In this document: piece after piece, positions 46,082-54,892 of the stretch
How positions within the stretch are numbered: position 1 is the first letter of the stretch
Layout of the letters: every line of letters begins with the position of its first letter
Source: Candidatus Aminicenantota bacterium
GTDB taxonomy: Bacteria; Acidobacteriota; Aminicenantia; UBA2199
Assembly: GCA_026393835.1 (NCBI GenBank)
Contig: JAPKZK010000103.1
Coordinates: forward strand, 1 to 64,000
Length of the DNA stretch: 64,000 bases
Direction: 5' to 3'
Program-made: the position numbers and the translations under genes
The notes under the pieces: model-generated
Seen by the model: only the letters and a program-made list of their open reading frames with translations
Databases searched by the model: none
What the model was told of the DNA's origin: nothing

Positions 46082-47632
46082 ATGAATTGGTTAACTAAAA
46101 TGATCGCTCGATTGAGAGGACCGCGGAAAAAATCGGCTAAGTTCCTCTTCATCAGTCACGCGAGCAAAGATGAGACACTAATCGACGCATTTGTGGACCT
46201 GATAGAGAGCGTTGGCCTGGATTCCTCCACCCAGATATTCTATACATCTCGATCGCGTCTGGGTGTTCCGCCAGGTGATAATTTCACTAATCATATCCAG
46301 CAGCGAATAAGGGATGCGGAGTTTGGCCTTGCAATTATCACGCCCAACTTCTTAGAGAGTCAATACTGTCTCTGTGAACTAGGGTGCCATTGGGGTGTGA
46401 ATAAAAAGCTCTATCCGATCCTCGTGCCACCGATGGTAAATTCAGATATCCCTGATATGATCGCGGGTATCGAAGCGCTCAATATTGACCGTGGCAATGA
46501 ACTCGATTCATTGGCTCATGTAATCGCCCTTCGTCTACGGGACGGCGAACCGGATTGGCTGAAGTGGAATGAAAAAAAAGACCACTTTCTCAAGAATTTG
46601 CCGACTCTGCGCAAGAACACTTCCTCTTCTTCGCCTCCTGAACTACACAAACCTTTGACCATCGTTTTTTATACTCCGTCACTTATGCCGCATTCCTTTT
46701 GCTCGGAGATCATTGATTCTGCAGTTGATTCGGCTAAAAAGAGGCATTTCACGTTCGTGTTGGAGGTCGGCACGGGGCGTCATACTTCAACGGAACACCT
46801 TGATGTTCTTCTAAAGTATTGCGAGTCCAAAAACACGGTAATCCTCATGATTCCACCCAACCCCGAGTCGTACACCAAGATTTGGCAAATTCTTGGAGTC
46901 GTTTCCCAAAAAAATGGTGGATGGAACAATGTCACCAGTTTGATCACACTGGATATCCCACCTGATCTCACTTCAAAAGAAAACTTGGATGCGTTTCAGA
47001 AATGCGAGGCGCACAAAGAAGTCATTGCGGTAAACAGTGACATGGGAGCGCAATTTGCTGCGAAAGAGATAGTCAGTTTTTGCAAGGACAAAAAACTGCA
47101 ATCAATTACGGTAATCATTTGTGAAGGCAATTTGCACGGTCAACCATTGAACGACCGCGGGAAAAAATTCAACTCCGCGATAATAAGCATGGCTTCCAAA
47201 TGTGGTCTGAGGATCGAGAATCTCTGGGACGGGGAGGCGCTTGATTTTGATAACGCATTCGATGCTGCATATAGATATGTGAAGACAATTCTGTCGAGCA
47301 AAAATATCTCGCACGACAACGTGTTCGTTTTCTGCGCGAACGATAATCTGGCCCTCGGAGCGTCCTGTGCTTTAAGTCACCATGTCTGTAACACAAACGA
47401 TCAACGGAAATTCAGGATAATCTGCTTCGACCGTTCGCACCTGATAGACAAGTATATTAAATTGAAGCACGGATTCTTTTGGAGAGCCGTTGATCAACAG
47501 ACTCAATTAATGGCCAATCAAGCAATGAGTACTGCTTTAAGCCTTTTTTCTGACACTCCGCTTCTTCCGCCTGACAAGGTACTCAAGAGTCCCCCCGCAA
47601 TCTACTCACCACCACCTAGCACGGATGGTTAA
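46082..47632 (+). CDS. TIR-domain protein fused to a periplasmic-binding/LacI-type ligand sensor
   Basis: The 516-residue protein has an N-terminal TIR domain (residues 18-165: FLFISHASKDETLIDAF, IFYTSRSRLGVPPGDNF, AIITPNFLESQYCLCELG). Glu 99 sits where NAD-cleaving bacterial TIRs keep their catalytic Glu. A Ser-rich linker leads to a type-1 periplasmic-binding fold (about 192-500: LTIVFYTPSLMPHSFCSEII, VIAVNSDMGAQFAAKEIVSF, VFVFCANDNLALGA). There is no signal peptide, so this sensor is cytoplasmic, as in LacI repressors, but without an HTH. Binding of a small ligand may control NAD cleavage. GGAGGAG precedes the ATG. I do not know a named system with this architecture. Confidence 0.85.
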   Translation: MNWLTKMIARLRGPRKKSAKFLFISHASKDETLIDAFVDLIESVGLDSSTQIFYTSRSRLGVPPGDNFTNHIQQRIRDAEFGLAIITPNFLESQYCLCELGCHWGVNKKLYPILVPPMVNSDIPDMIAGIEALNIDRGNELDSLAHVIALRLRDGEPDWLKWNEKKDHFLKNLPTLRKNTSSSSPPELHKPLTIVFYTPSLMPHSFCSEIIDSAVDSAKKRHFTFVLEVGTGRHTSTEHLDVLLKYCESKNTVILMIPPNPESYTKIWQILGVVSQKNGGWNNVTSLITLDIPPDLTSKENLDAFQKCEAHKEVIAVNSDMGAQFAAKEIVSFCKDKKLQSITVIICEGNLHGQPLNDRGKKFNSAIISMASKCGLRIENLWDGEALDFDNAFDAAYRYVKTILSSKNISHDNVFVFCANDNLALGASCALSHHVCNTNDQRKFRIICFDRSHLIDKYIKLKHGFFWRAVDQQTQLMANQAMSTALSLFSDTPLLPPDKVLKSPPAIYSPPPSTDG

Positions 47633-47783
47633 TAAACCTACGGCTTCCGACCAAAACGTTTGTATCTATGACAAACTATTCTCAAGACATTTTGTTGAAA
47701 ACACTTTCTGACCATTTTTATATTCTCCTTTTCTCAAATTCTTAAGAGGAGCCAGTTTTTTTTCTTTCCGGCGCCGTGTGAAA

Positions 47784-49112
47784 CTATGTTATTTTCCCGG
47801 CCAGGTAAAGCGGATAATTATGTATCGGGGTACTCTCCCTGTGAAGATTATTAGCGGTAATCTTTATCATCAGCGGCGGCGCATATTTATTCTTATAAAC
47901 CAAAAGACTCTTGGCCTTGGTTCGCTGCCCTGATTTTACTTCCACCGGGATAACAGCGTTGTCTATTACTTTTAAAAATTCTATTTCGGATTCTTTACCG
48001 ACCCAGGAATAAAGCTCCCTGTCCCCGGCTCCGCCATACCCCGCGGCGATAAATTCCTGCGCCGTAAAATTTTCCGCATAAAATCCCTTATACTGCCCGT
48101 AATCCTGGTTCAAAATCGAATCGAAAGATAAATCCATCATACACCCCAGCAGCCCTGTATCGAACAGGTAGAGTTTAAAGATATTGTCGATTTTGAAATT
48201 TTTCAATGGCAATGCCGGTGTATTCACGATAAATACCTTGATAACAAGACCTGATTTCAAAAGCCAGTCGATAGGACCTTCTAACTGCACGAATTTGCTC
48301 TTATTGGGTATGATTCCTTTAAACCGGAACCGCGATACCGAGTCATCGATATTCTTCGATAATTGTACCGGGATATTATCAAACACCCGGTTAATATGCG
48401 CGGCATTTTCTTTCCCGGCATGTTTGGCAAAATCGCCGCGGTATCCTTGCAGTATCGCCTGCTGAACGCTTCTCACATTATTAAAGGTTTCATGGGGATT
48501 GTCTTTTAAATCGAGATACCGTTTCACCGCTTCCGGCATTCCCCCAGTGATATAATAAACTTTTAAATCCTGCCACAATTGGTGATGGATCACTTCCGGG
48601 ATAACCGTTTCATTTGAAAATTCCGCCAGGAGGGCAGCTTTTCTTTTATTAATGGCCATAAGAAATTCTTCGAAATTCATGGGAAATAAATTCAAAAAGT
48701 CCACCTGGCCGACGGGAAAAGATTTTTGATTCAAACTGACCCCGATATGGGACCCGGCACAGCAGAGGGCCAATTCCTTCATGTCCTCGTTAAAATACTT
48801 TAAGCTGGTCAGGGCTCCCGGGCATTCTTGTATTTCATCGAAAATCAAGAGGTCGGTTTCGATATCGATTTCTTTATCCAGGATGATCGATATATTTTCG
48901 ATTACCCTCTTGGTATCGAAGGTCTCTTTGAAGAGGAAGTCCAGGTCATGCCTCCTCTCAAAATTGATATAATGGACCTGTTTAAATTCCCTGCGGCCAA
49001 ATTCTTTCAACAGGAAAGTTTTGCCCACTTGCCGTGCTCCCTGGAGCAGTAAGGGTTTCCTATATTTTGAACTCTTCCATGCCAACAGTTTTCGATATAA
49101 TAATCGTTCCAT
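47784..49112 (-). CDS. DUF4143-type AAA ATPase
   Basis: The 442-residue protein has Walker A LLLQGARQVGKTFLLKEF, Walker B DLLIFDEIQECPGALTSLKYF, and the DUF4143 C-terminal region ending with ELYSWVGKESEIEFLKV and VIPVEVKSGQRTKAKSL, a nuclease-like E-V-K core. The family is widespread in anaerobes and of unknown function. I start at MERLLYRKLLAWKS because the upstream in-frame codons cover the promoter. The -10 box ends 7 bases before this ATG, giving a leaderless transcript. A truncated duplicate of its 5' end lies at about 40297-40360. Confidence 0.85.
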   Translation of the reverse strand: MERLLYRKLLAWKSSKYRKPLLLQGARQVGKTFLLKEFGRREFKQVHYINFERRHDLDFLFKETFDTKRVIENISIILDKEIDIETDLLIFDEIQECPGALTSLKYFNEDMKELALCCAGSHIGVSLNQKSFPVGQVDFLNLFPMNFEEFLMAINKRKAALLAEFSNETVIPEVIHHQLWQDLKVYYITGGMPEAVKRYLDLKDNPHETFNNVRSVQQAILQGYRGDFAKHAGKENAAHINRVFDNIPVQLSKNIDDSVSRFRFKGIIPNKSKFVQLEGPIDWLLKSGLVIKVFIVNTPALPLKNFKIDNIFKLYLFDTGLLGCMMDLSFDSILNQDYGQYKGFYAENFTAQEFIAAGYGGAGDRELYSWVGKESEIEFLKVIDNAVIPVEVKSGQRTKAKSLLVYKNKYAPPLMIKITANNLHRESTPIHNYPLYLAGKIT

Positions 49113-49119
49113 GGGGGTG

Positions 49120-49171
49120 ATTATAGTCGTTTTTGTCTTTTTTTGCAAGGAAAAAAAGTCAAAAACGACTT
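49120..49171 (-). promoter_or_regulatory. Leaderless promoter embedded in a long inverted repeat
   Basis: On the - strand TTGCAA (49143-49148) and TATAAT (49120-49125) are 17 bases apart and directly precede the ATPase ATG at 49112. Bases 49125-49171 form an inverted repeat with arms of about 20 bases (AGTCGTTTTTGTCTTTTTTT and its near-complement) around GCAAGG, centred on the -35 box. Confidence 0.6.
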
Positions 49172-49302
49172 TTTTTGCCGGGAAAGCGGAACGCAACCCG
49201 GGAATTTTTGCCACCAAAACAGCAAGACCCTGTTCTCCGTGTTCAAAAACTTAGCCTGTCCCCAAGTTCCAAAAAGTAGGCCAGAGTTAAGTTGTGTTTG
49301 GT

Positions 49303-50886
49303 TTATAAAATCCCAATCGGTAAAACCGTTACGGTGACGCCGTTTTTCTCCACCACTTTTTCCAGTTGTTTCGCTTCTGCCGGGGTTAATTCAACGAATA
49401 CCAGGAATGCCGCCTCTTTTAATCCCATCTGCCGGCCATATGCCGCTGCCTGCTCAATACCTTTTTCGTGTGTATACATATCCTTGAAACTCTTTAACTC
49501 CAATGCATAAATTTTTCCCTGATATTTCAAGATCAAATCGATCTTGCCGTTACCGGTGGGGAATTGGGGAACCACGTCGACTTTCCAGGATTTTAACAGA
49601 TCGTACAGGTATCGATATAAATTAAAATGATAAATGGCTTCATATATCCTTAAATCGTCTTTACGGCGTGGGACATCTTTGAAAAAGACACCCTGGTTTT
49701 TGCTCAAATAAGCCTGGTAACGTTTAATGATATTGGGGATATAGAGATTCTCTTGATCCACGGCGTCTTCCATGGCGTCGAACGGGTGGATCAACGGGCC
49801 CAGGTAATTGAAAAACCGAAGGGAAAAATAGTTAAATATCCGCTTCTGCACAAAAGGACAGGAAAAGCGAAGATAATACTTGCCGTCATCCGCTTTTTCC
49901 AGGTCGATCAGCCCATTCATGTATAAATAATTAATGTCCGGTCTGTCGAAATTAAATTCGATTTTCTCACCGGTCTTAAAAAATTCAATAACTATTTCAT
50001 CGTAAGGGGGTTTATTGACTTTGCTGATAAGGTTTAAAATATTGTTGTTGGGCAGGATATGGGTGGCGGCGCTGTAGGCTTCGTTGAAATTAAACATGGA
50101 AATAGGTTTCTTCGGATCAGGATTATAGGTTTCTGCAAGCAATTCGCCGAACCAGCAGGTCAAACCCGGTTGGCCGCGCATCTCATCATAAAGCGTGTCG
50201 ATGACTTCTTTTTCTACCGCCTGACCGCTCTCCTTTTCATACCATTTGAACATTCCCGCCACTTCTTCATAAGTCAGGTTGGGGACATGGACGCTGCGCT
50301 GGACATTGAAAGGGGAACCTTTCTGGTTTTCGATGCCCAGGACGCTGCGTACCCCGATCAGCGCTACCCCATGCAGCAGATAAGTTTTTTTCTCCGTGGT
50401 TTTTTCCACCTCATCCATCCGGTGGATATAAATATTCCTGAATGCGCTGACAACGGCGTTGATACCTTCTTCGATCATGGCGTCGAATTCATCCAGGATT
50501 AAAATAAGGGGTTTATCCGATTCTTCTTTTTTAAAAATATCTACGAAATCCTCTTGATTACGGATATCGACGGGTGGTTTACCCGAATTTTCCCTGATTT
50601 TCCTGGCAATGCTTCGGAGGATTTCGTTGGCGTTGGTTTTATCTTTTTGGTCTTCAAGGTTGATTTTCAGCACATTGAAGCGGGGGTCTTTTTTCAAGCG
50701 ATGGAGTATTTGCTGCATGAGCCAGGTTTTGCCTGTCTGGCGCGGCGCCCAAACAGTGAAATAATGGCCGCCTTCGGCGGTATTTTCCCCGATCAAATTG
50801 ACATATGTTTTCTCAATTAGTTCTTCCCTGGGGGCGTAATAATTTGAAGTGTTGCTAATAGGCCCATAGGATGAGAATTTTCTCAT
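49303..50886 (-). CDS. AAA_35-type ATPase with a C-terminal PD-(D/E)XK nuclease-like domain
   Basis: The 527-residue protein has Walker A VWAPRQTGKTWLMQQIL, Walker B PLILILDEFDAMIEEGI, and a winged-helix-like middle (PNLTYEEVAGMFKWYE, EMRGQPGLTCWFGEL). The C-terminal part has FPTGNGKIDLILKYQGKI and YALELKSFKDM, the D...ExK pattern of restriction-like nucleases. It is related in plan, but not in sequence, to the ATPases at 40596 and 51059. Function is unproven; the neighbourhood suggests defence or mobile-element biology. Confidence 0.82.
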   Translation of the reverse strand: MRKFSSYGPISNTSNYYAPREELIEKTYVNLIGENTAEGGHYFTVWAPRQTGKTWLMQQILHRLKKDPRFNVLKINLEDQKDKTNANEILRSIARKIRENSGKPPVDIRNQEDFVDIFKKEESDKPLILILDEFDAMIEEGINAVVSAFRNIYIHRMDEVEKTTEKKTYLLHGVALIGVRSVLGIENQKGSPFNVQRSVHVPNLTYEEVAGMFKWYEKESGQAVEKEVIDTLYDEMRGQPGLTCWFGELLAETYNPDPKKPISMFNFNEAYSAATHILPNNNILNLISKVNKPPYDEIVIEFFKTGEKIEFNFDRPDINYLYMNGLIDLEKADDGKYYLRFSCPFVQKRIFNYFSLRFFNYLGPLIHPFDAMEDAVDQENLYIPNIIKRYQAYLSKNQGVFFKDVPRRKDDLRIYEAIYHFNLYRYLYDLLKSWKVDVVPQFPTGNGKIDLILKYQGKIYALELKSFKDMYTHEKGIEQAAAYGRQMGLKEAAFLVFVELTPAEAKQLEKVVEKNGVTVTVLPIGIL

Positions 50887-51058
50887 GTCAAGCTCCTTAT
50901 CGTAATATTGTTATATTAACGTATAACATTGTATCACAAGGGGTATTTGAAAGCAAACCTTGAATAACCCGGGTCGCAAGTGAGCTTAAGGAAACCTGGA
51001 AACGAGTATCTCATATCTTCCCCTCTTCCCTGCTTTTTTTTACCTTCTCAATTTCAAT

Positions 51059-52642
51059 TTAATCCCTCTCGATAATCCAGTCGCCGATGTTTCTCTCTGC
51101 TTCTGAAAAACTCACACCCACCAGGACAATCTCTTTTCCTCTACAGCGATACATTTCATCATATTTTTGCTCATGGATTTGTTCGAGGGCCTTTTGGGCG
51201 CTGTTCATTTTGAATTCAAAGATATAAATATATTTATCGGTTTCAATCACCTCATCGATGCGCCCGCGGTTGGTGTGGATTTCGGCGCCGATGTTGTCTA
51301 AAAGCAAATAAAATATCACATGTATTAACGAATGATAAGAAGCCTCCCGGGTAGGATCGAAATGATCATAAGGTACAGCGGCAAAAATCCCCTTCATGTT
51401 CTCCAACATATCATCGATACGGTTTTCCTGCACTGCCGCGGTAATATTATCGATTAAACGCGGATTCCCGGGAGAAAAATCTTCCAGCAAATGATTCAAA
51501 AAGGAATACCTGACATCCCGGTTGGGATAGTCCAGTAAATATTCTTCCACGACGAGATTTTTGTTTAGCTTCTCGATGATCGTTAAATACCCGGTTTGAA
51601 ACAACAAGGGAATCAATTCCAAATGAGTTACTTCCATGTTTTCCAGTTTTGATCTTTTTTCTTTAATATGATCCAGTTCCTGGATTTTTACTTTTCGTTC
51701 CCTGATGGCCTTAATGAGAACCGTGGGGGTTCCCGTGGCATACCAATGGCATCCGAAACGAAAATCGGCGAATAATTTTATTATCGAATAGGGATTATAG
51801 ACCCTGGTATGGCCATCCCACGAATAACCGTCATACCATTTGCCGATAAGGTCCACCATGTCGGCGAAACTGCAACATTCTTTTTCCGCAAACCGCTCGA
51901 TGAAAACAGTGAAATAATCCGTTAATTCTTTATGGGTATACCCGGTAATAGAAGCGTACCGTGGGTCAAAGGTCAAATCGATTAAATTGTTTAAATCGGA
52001 AAATATGGAAACCCTGGAAAACCGGGATATCCCTGTTATAAAAACAAACCTGATATAATCGCCGCTGCCTTTCAATACCGAGAAGAATTCCTTTAATTGG
52101 CTGCGATTCTTTTCCCTCTGGGGATCATCGGCGATATAATCGATAATGAATTTATCATATTCATCGATTAAGATGACCACGGGTTTCTTTTCTTTTTTAG
52201 CCAGGTTTTCGATCAAATACCTGAATTTAGCTTTATGGTTTCCTTTAGTAATGGGTAAATGAAAGTCGTTGGCTATTTTATTTACTTCGTCGGCCAGCGC
52301 TTTTTTAACGGGGGTGGTTTCATCCACGGCAATCAAGGAGAAATCGAAATGGATCACCGGGTAGGATTCCCACTGGATTTCATTATATACCTGGAGGTTT
52401 TTAAACAGAGCTTTGTTTCCGCTGAAAATTTCTTTCATGGTAGAAATGAGCAGGGATTTTCCGAATCTCCTGGGCCGGGAAAGGAAGAAATAGGTCAGTT
52501 TGCTATTGATTAATTGGGCGATAAGCCCGGTTTTATCGATATAAAGGAAATCATCCTTTTTAATTTTGTGGAAGAACTGGATATCCAGGGGCAGGAGAGG
52601 TAGTGATTTATCCGTTGTAACCATGGCCATATTATAAAACAT
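51059..52642 (-). CDS. AAA-ATPase-like / PD-(D/E)XK nuclease protein, second copy
   Basis: The 527-residue relative of the 40596 gene has LPLDIQFFHKIKKDDFLYID, Walker A SRPRRFGKSLLISTM, Walker B KPVVILIDEYDKFIIDY, and the nuclease-like C-terminus GRIDEVIETDKYIYIFEFKM. The open frame continues upstream across the isochorismatase promoter and gene on the opposite strand, so I place the start at MFYNMAMVTTDK; two Met codons a few residues later are alternatives. It is divergent from the catabolic operon, with about 90 bases between them. Confidence 0.83.
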   Translation of the reverse strand: MFYNMAMVTTDKSLPLLPLDIQFFHKIKKDDFLYIDKTGLIAQLINSKLTYFFLSRPRRFGKSLLISTMKEIFSGNKALFKNLQVYNEIQWESYPVIHFDFSLIAVDETTPVKKALADEVNKIANDFHLPITKGNHKAKFRYLIENLAKKEKKPVVILIDEYDKFIIDYIADDPQREKNRSQLKEFFSVLKGSGDYIRFVFITGISRFSRVSIFSDLNNLIDLTFDPRYASITGYTHKELTDYFTVFIERFAEKECCSFADMVDLIGKWYDGYSWDGHTRVYNPYSIIKLFADFRFGCHWYATGTPTVLIKAIRERKVKIQELDHIKEKRSKLENMEVTHLELIPLLFQTGYLTIIEKLNKNLVVEEYLLDYPNRDVRYSFLNHLLEDFSPGNPRLIDNITAAVQENRIDDMLENMKGIFAAVPYDHFDPTREASYHSLIHVIFYLLLDNIGAEIHTNRGRIDEVIETDKYIYIFEFKMNSAQKALEQIHEQKYDEMYRCRGKEIVLVGVSFSEAERNIGDWIIERD

Positions 52643-52700
52643 TTCCACCGGATTATCAAATCTTTTTTTTGCTTGTGTTACCGCATTTCGACGTTGGCTC

Positions 52701-52729
52701 TTGAAAAATAATACCAATTCCGCTAAAAT
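52701..52729 (+). promoter_or_regulatory. Promoter of the catabolic gene series
   Basis: TTGAAA and TAAAAT are 17 bases apart, and the -10 box ends 6 bases before the isochorismatase ATG at 52736. No ribosome binding site fits, so the first gene is probably translated from a leaderless transcript. Confidence 0.6.
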
Positions 52730-52735
52730 GTATCC

Positions 52736-53332
52736 ATGACTTCTCAAAACACAAACGAATGGAAACAAATAACACGGGATAACTTCCTGTTTGTTTTGAT
52801 CGATTTTCAAGAAAAATTCTTCCCTATCCTGGATCCCCAGGTGGTGAAACTGACCAAAGCCAATATCCTGGTTTTGACGAAAATGTTCAAAACACTCAAG
52901 GTCCCCATGATCGGCACGGAACACTATGTCAAAGGCCTGGGACCGACTGAAAAAGATGTCCTGGCTGCCTGGGGCGATGCACCCATGACGGACAAAATCA
53001 GTTTTAGCTGCTGCGGGGATGAAAAGTTCCTGGAGAACCTGGAAAAAAACTCCCGCCCCTTTGTGTTGGCGGCCGGCCTGGAAACCCAGATATGTGTGCT
53101 GCAAACGGTCCTGGATTTGCTGGACCGCCGCTATAAGGTCATCGTCCTAAAAGACGCGGTCATCTCTTCCACCCAATTAAAATGGCAAAATGGCCTGGAA
53201 CTGATGAAAGAGGCCGGGGCTTATATTCTGAATACGGAGACGCTGCTCTTCTACTTACTAAAACGGGCGGATACCGCGGAATTTAAGTTGCTGGTCAAAC
53301 TGCTGAAAGAACATCAAGCCAGTTTGAACTGA
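52736..53332 (+). CDS. Isochorismatase-like cysteine hydrolase
   Basis: The 198-residue protein shows the family triad: Asp in FVLIDFQEKFFP, Lys in MTDKISFSCCG, and Cys in AAGLETQICVLQTVLDLL. Members hydrolyse amides or carbamoyl groups (ureidoacrylate, N-carbamoylsarcosine, nicotinamide) or isochorismate. The following FdrA and DUF1116 genes favour an amide or carbamoyl substrate here. It has its own promoter and is 18 bases from the next gene. Confidence 0.86.
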   Translation: MTSQNTNEWKQITRDNFLFVLIDFQEKFFPILDPQVVKLTKANILVLTKMFKTLKVPMIGTEHYVKGLGPTEKDVLAAWGDAPMTDKISFSCCGDEKFLENLEKNSRPFVLAAGLETQICVLQTVLDLLDRRYKVIVLKDAVISSTQLKWQNGLELMKEAGAYILNTETLLFYLLKRADTAEFKLLVKLLKEHQASLN

Positions 53333-53350
53333 CTGGATACCGGTGCAAAC

Positions 53351-54892
53351 ATGCAAATTAAAGGTTTAATTAAAAAAGGGGAATACTTCGATTCCATTTC
53401 ACTGATGATTGCCACTCAAAAGATCAAGCAAATGGAAGGCGTGGTAGACGCGGCGATTATGATGGGCGTCCCCGAAAATAAGGTCATTTTAAAAAGTTCG
53501 GGGTTCCTCATCGATTTGTTCCTGGACGCCGAAGACTCGGACCTGCTGGTGGCTGTCAAAGCGGCGGATGAAGCGATGACCCAAGAAATCCTGCGGAAAA
53601 TCGCCGACCTGTTAAAAGATACCGGGAAAAAAGAGAACCGGGGTGTGGAGTTTACTCCCCGCGGCCTGGAAGGGGCTTTAGCGGCATTACCGGGCGCCAA
53701 CCTGGCCCTGGTTTCGGTGGCGGGGAAATATGCGGCCCACGAAGCAATGGCGGCTTTGAAAAAAGGGTTGCACGTGATGATCTTTTCAGATAACGTCCCG
53801 CTGGACAAAGAGATTGAATTAAAAAAATACGCGCGGCAAAAGGGTTTGCTGGTTATGGGGCCGGACTGCGGCACTGCCATCATCAACGGCGTACCCCTGG
53901 CTTTTGCCAATGTGGTGAACCGGGGCAATATCGGGATAGTCGCCGCTTCAGGTACCGGTCTGCAAGAGGTCGCCTGCCTGATCTCCAATAACGGCGGCGG
54001 GATTTCCCAGGCCATTGGCACCGGCGGCCGGGATGTGAAACAAGAGGTCGGCGGTATCACCTTCCTCTCCGCCCTGGAAATGCTGGCCCAGGACGATCAA
54101 ACCAAAGTCATCCTGCTGGTCTCCAAACCACCGCACCCGGAGGTCCTGGCCAGGATCGGGCAAAAGGTTAAAGGGTTCTCCAAACCCGTGGTGGCGGTTT
54201 TCCTGGGCGCGGCTGCCCCGGAGGTGGAAGTCTATGGGATCACGGCGGCGCCGGACCTGGCCGCGGGCGCGGAAAAAGCGCTGGCCCTGGCGGGTATTCA
54301 CATGGACAAAAGGGCCAATGAAATGGATTTATCGGCTGTCGCCCAAAATATTGCGGCGAAACTGCACCCAACACAGAAATATTTACGCGCCCTCTTCACG
54401 GGCGGTACGTTTTGCAGTGAAACCCAGGTCATTTTAAAGGGATTGCCGGGTCTCTTTTCCAATACCCCAATTGCCGGCGCCCAACCGCCGGTAGATGTTT
54501 GGAAAAGCCAACAACACACGGTGATAGACCTGGGGGAAGATACTTTTACGGTGGGGAAACCCCATCCCATGATCGATTTCTCCACCCGTAACCTTCGTAT
54601 CCTGCAAGAAGCCCGGGACCCGGAAACGGCGGTTATCTTGCTGGACCTGGTCCTGGGATACGGCGCTAATTTGAACCCGCTGGCGGAATTGTTGCCGGTG
54701 CTGGTTGAGGCTAAAGCATTGGCCTGCACCCAGTATAAGCATAGAGAACTACCGGTGATTTGTTCGGTTACGGGTACGGACGCCGACCCGCAGAACCGGG
54801 GTTTGGTGGTCAAAGCGCTGCGGGAAGCAGGTTGTATTGTTTGCGCCTCCAACGCCCAGGCGGCGAAGTTGTGCCAAAAGGTTATACCATGA
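53351..54892 (+). CDS. fdrA: FdrA family protein (acyl-CoA-synthetase-like)
   Basis: The 513-residue protein has the N-terminal FdrA region (GEYFDSISLMIATQKIKQM, AIMMGVPENK), a CoA-binding Rossmann part (GLLVMGPDCGTAIINGVPL), and a succinyl-CoA-synthetase-like phosphotransfer region (GIVAASGTGLQEVACLISN). In FdrA the canonical phospho-His loop is altered. In Escherichia coli the allantoin locus encodes FdrA with YlbE and YlbF, reported as an oxamate carbamoyltransferase. The start of the next gene overlaps this stop (ATGA). A DUF2877 (YlbF) partner is not in the window. Confidence 0.85.
   Translation: MQIKGLIKKGEYFDSISLMIATQKIKQMEGVVDAAIMMGVPENKVILKSSGFLIDLFLDAEDSDLLVAVKAADEAMTQEILRKIADLLKDTGKKENRGVEFTPRGLEGALAALPGANLALVSVAGKYAAHEAMAALKKGLHVMIFSDNVPLDKEIELKKYARQKGLLVMGPDCGTAIINGVPLAFANVVNRGNIGIVAASGTGLQEVACLISNNGGGISQAIGTGGRDVKQEVGGITFLSALEMLAQDDQTKVILLVSKPPHPEVLARIGQKVKGFSKPVVAVFLGAAAPEVEVYGITAAPDLAAGAEKALALAGIHMDKRANEMDLSAVAQNIAAKLHPTQKYLRALFTGGTFCSETQVILKGLPGLFSNTPIAGAQPPVDVWKSQQHTVIDLGEDTFTVGKPHPMIDFSTRNLRILQEARDPETAVILLDLVLGYGANLNPLAELLPVLVEAKALACTQYKHRELPVICSVTGTDADPQNRGLVVKALREAGCIVCASNAQAAKLCQKVIP

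Noticed and set aside
49113-49217. N-terminal extension of the DUF4143 ATPase
   Set aside because: The extension is encoded by the promoter and inverted repeat; the conserved start MERLLYRK lies just after the -10 box.
52643-53104. N-terminal extension of the ATPase gene at 51059 across the isochorismatase gene
   Set aside because: The extra residues match no domain and overlap a well-supported gene and its promoter on the other strand; the conserved family start is near 52642.
54760-54888. Earlier start for the DUF1116 protein
   Set aside because: It would overlap the end of fdrA by over 100 bases with no family similarity; the ATGA overlap at 54889 is the usual operon arrangement.
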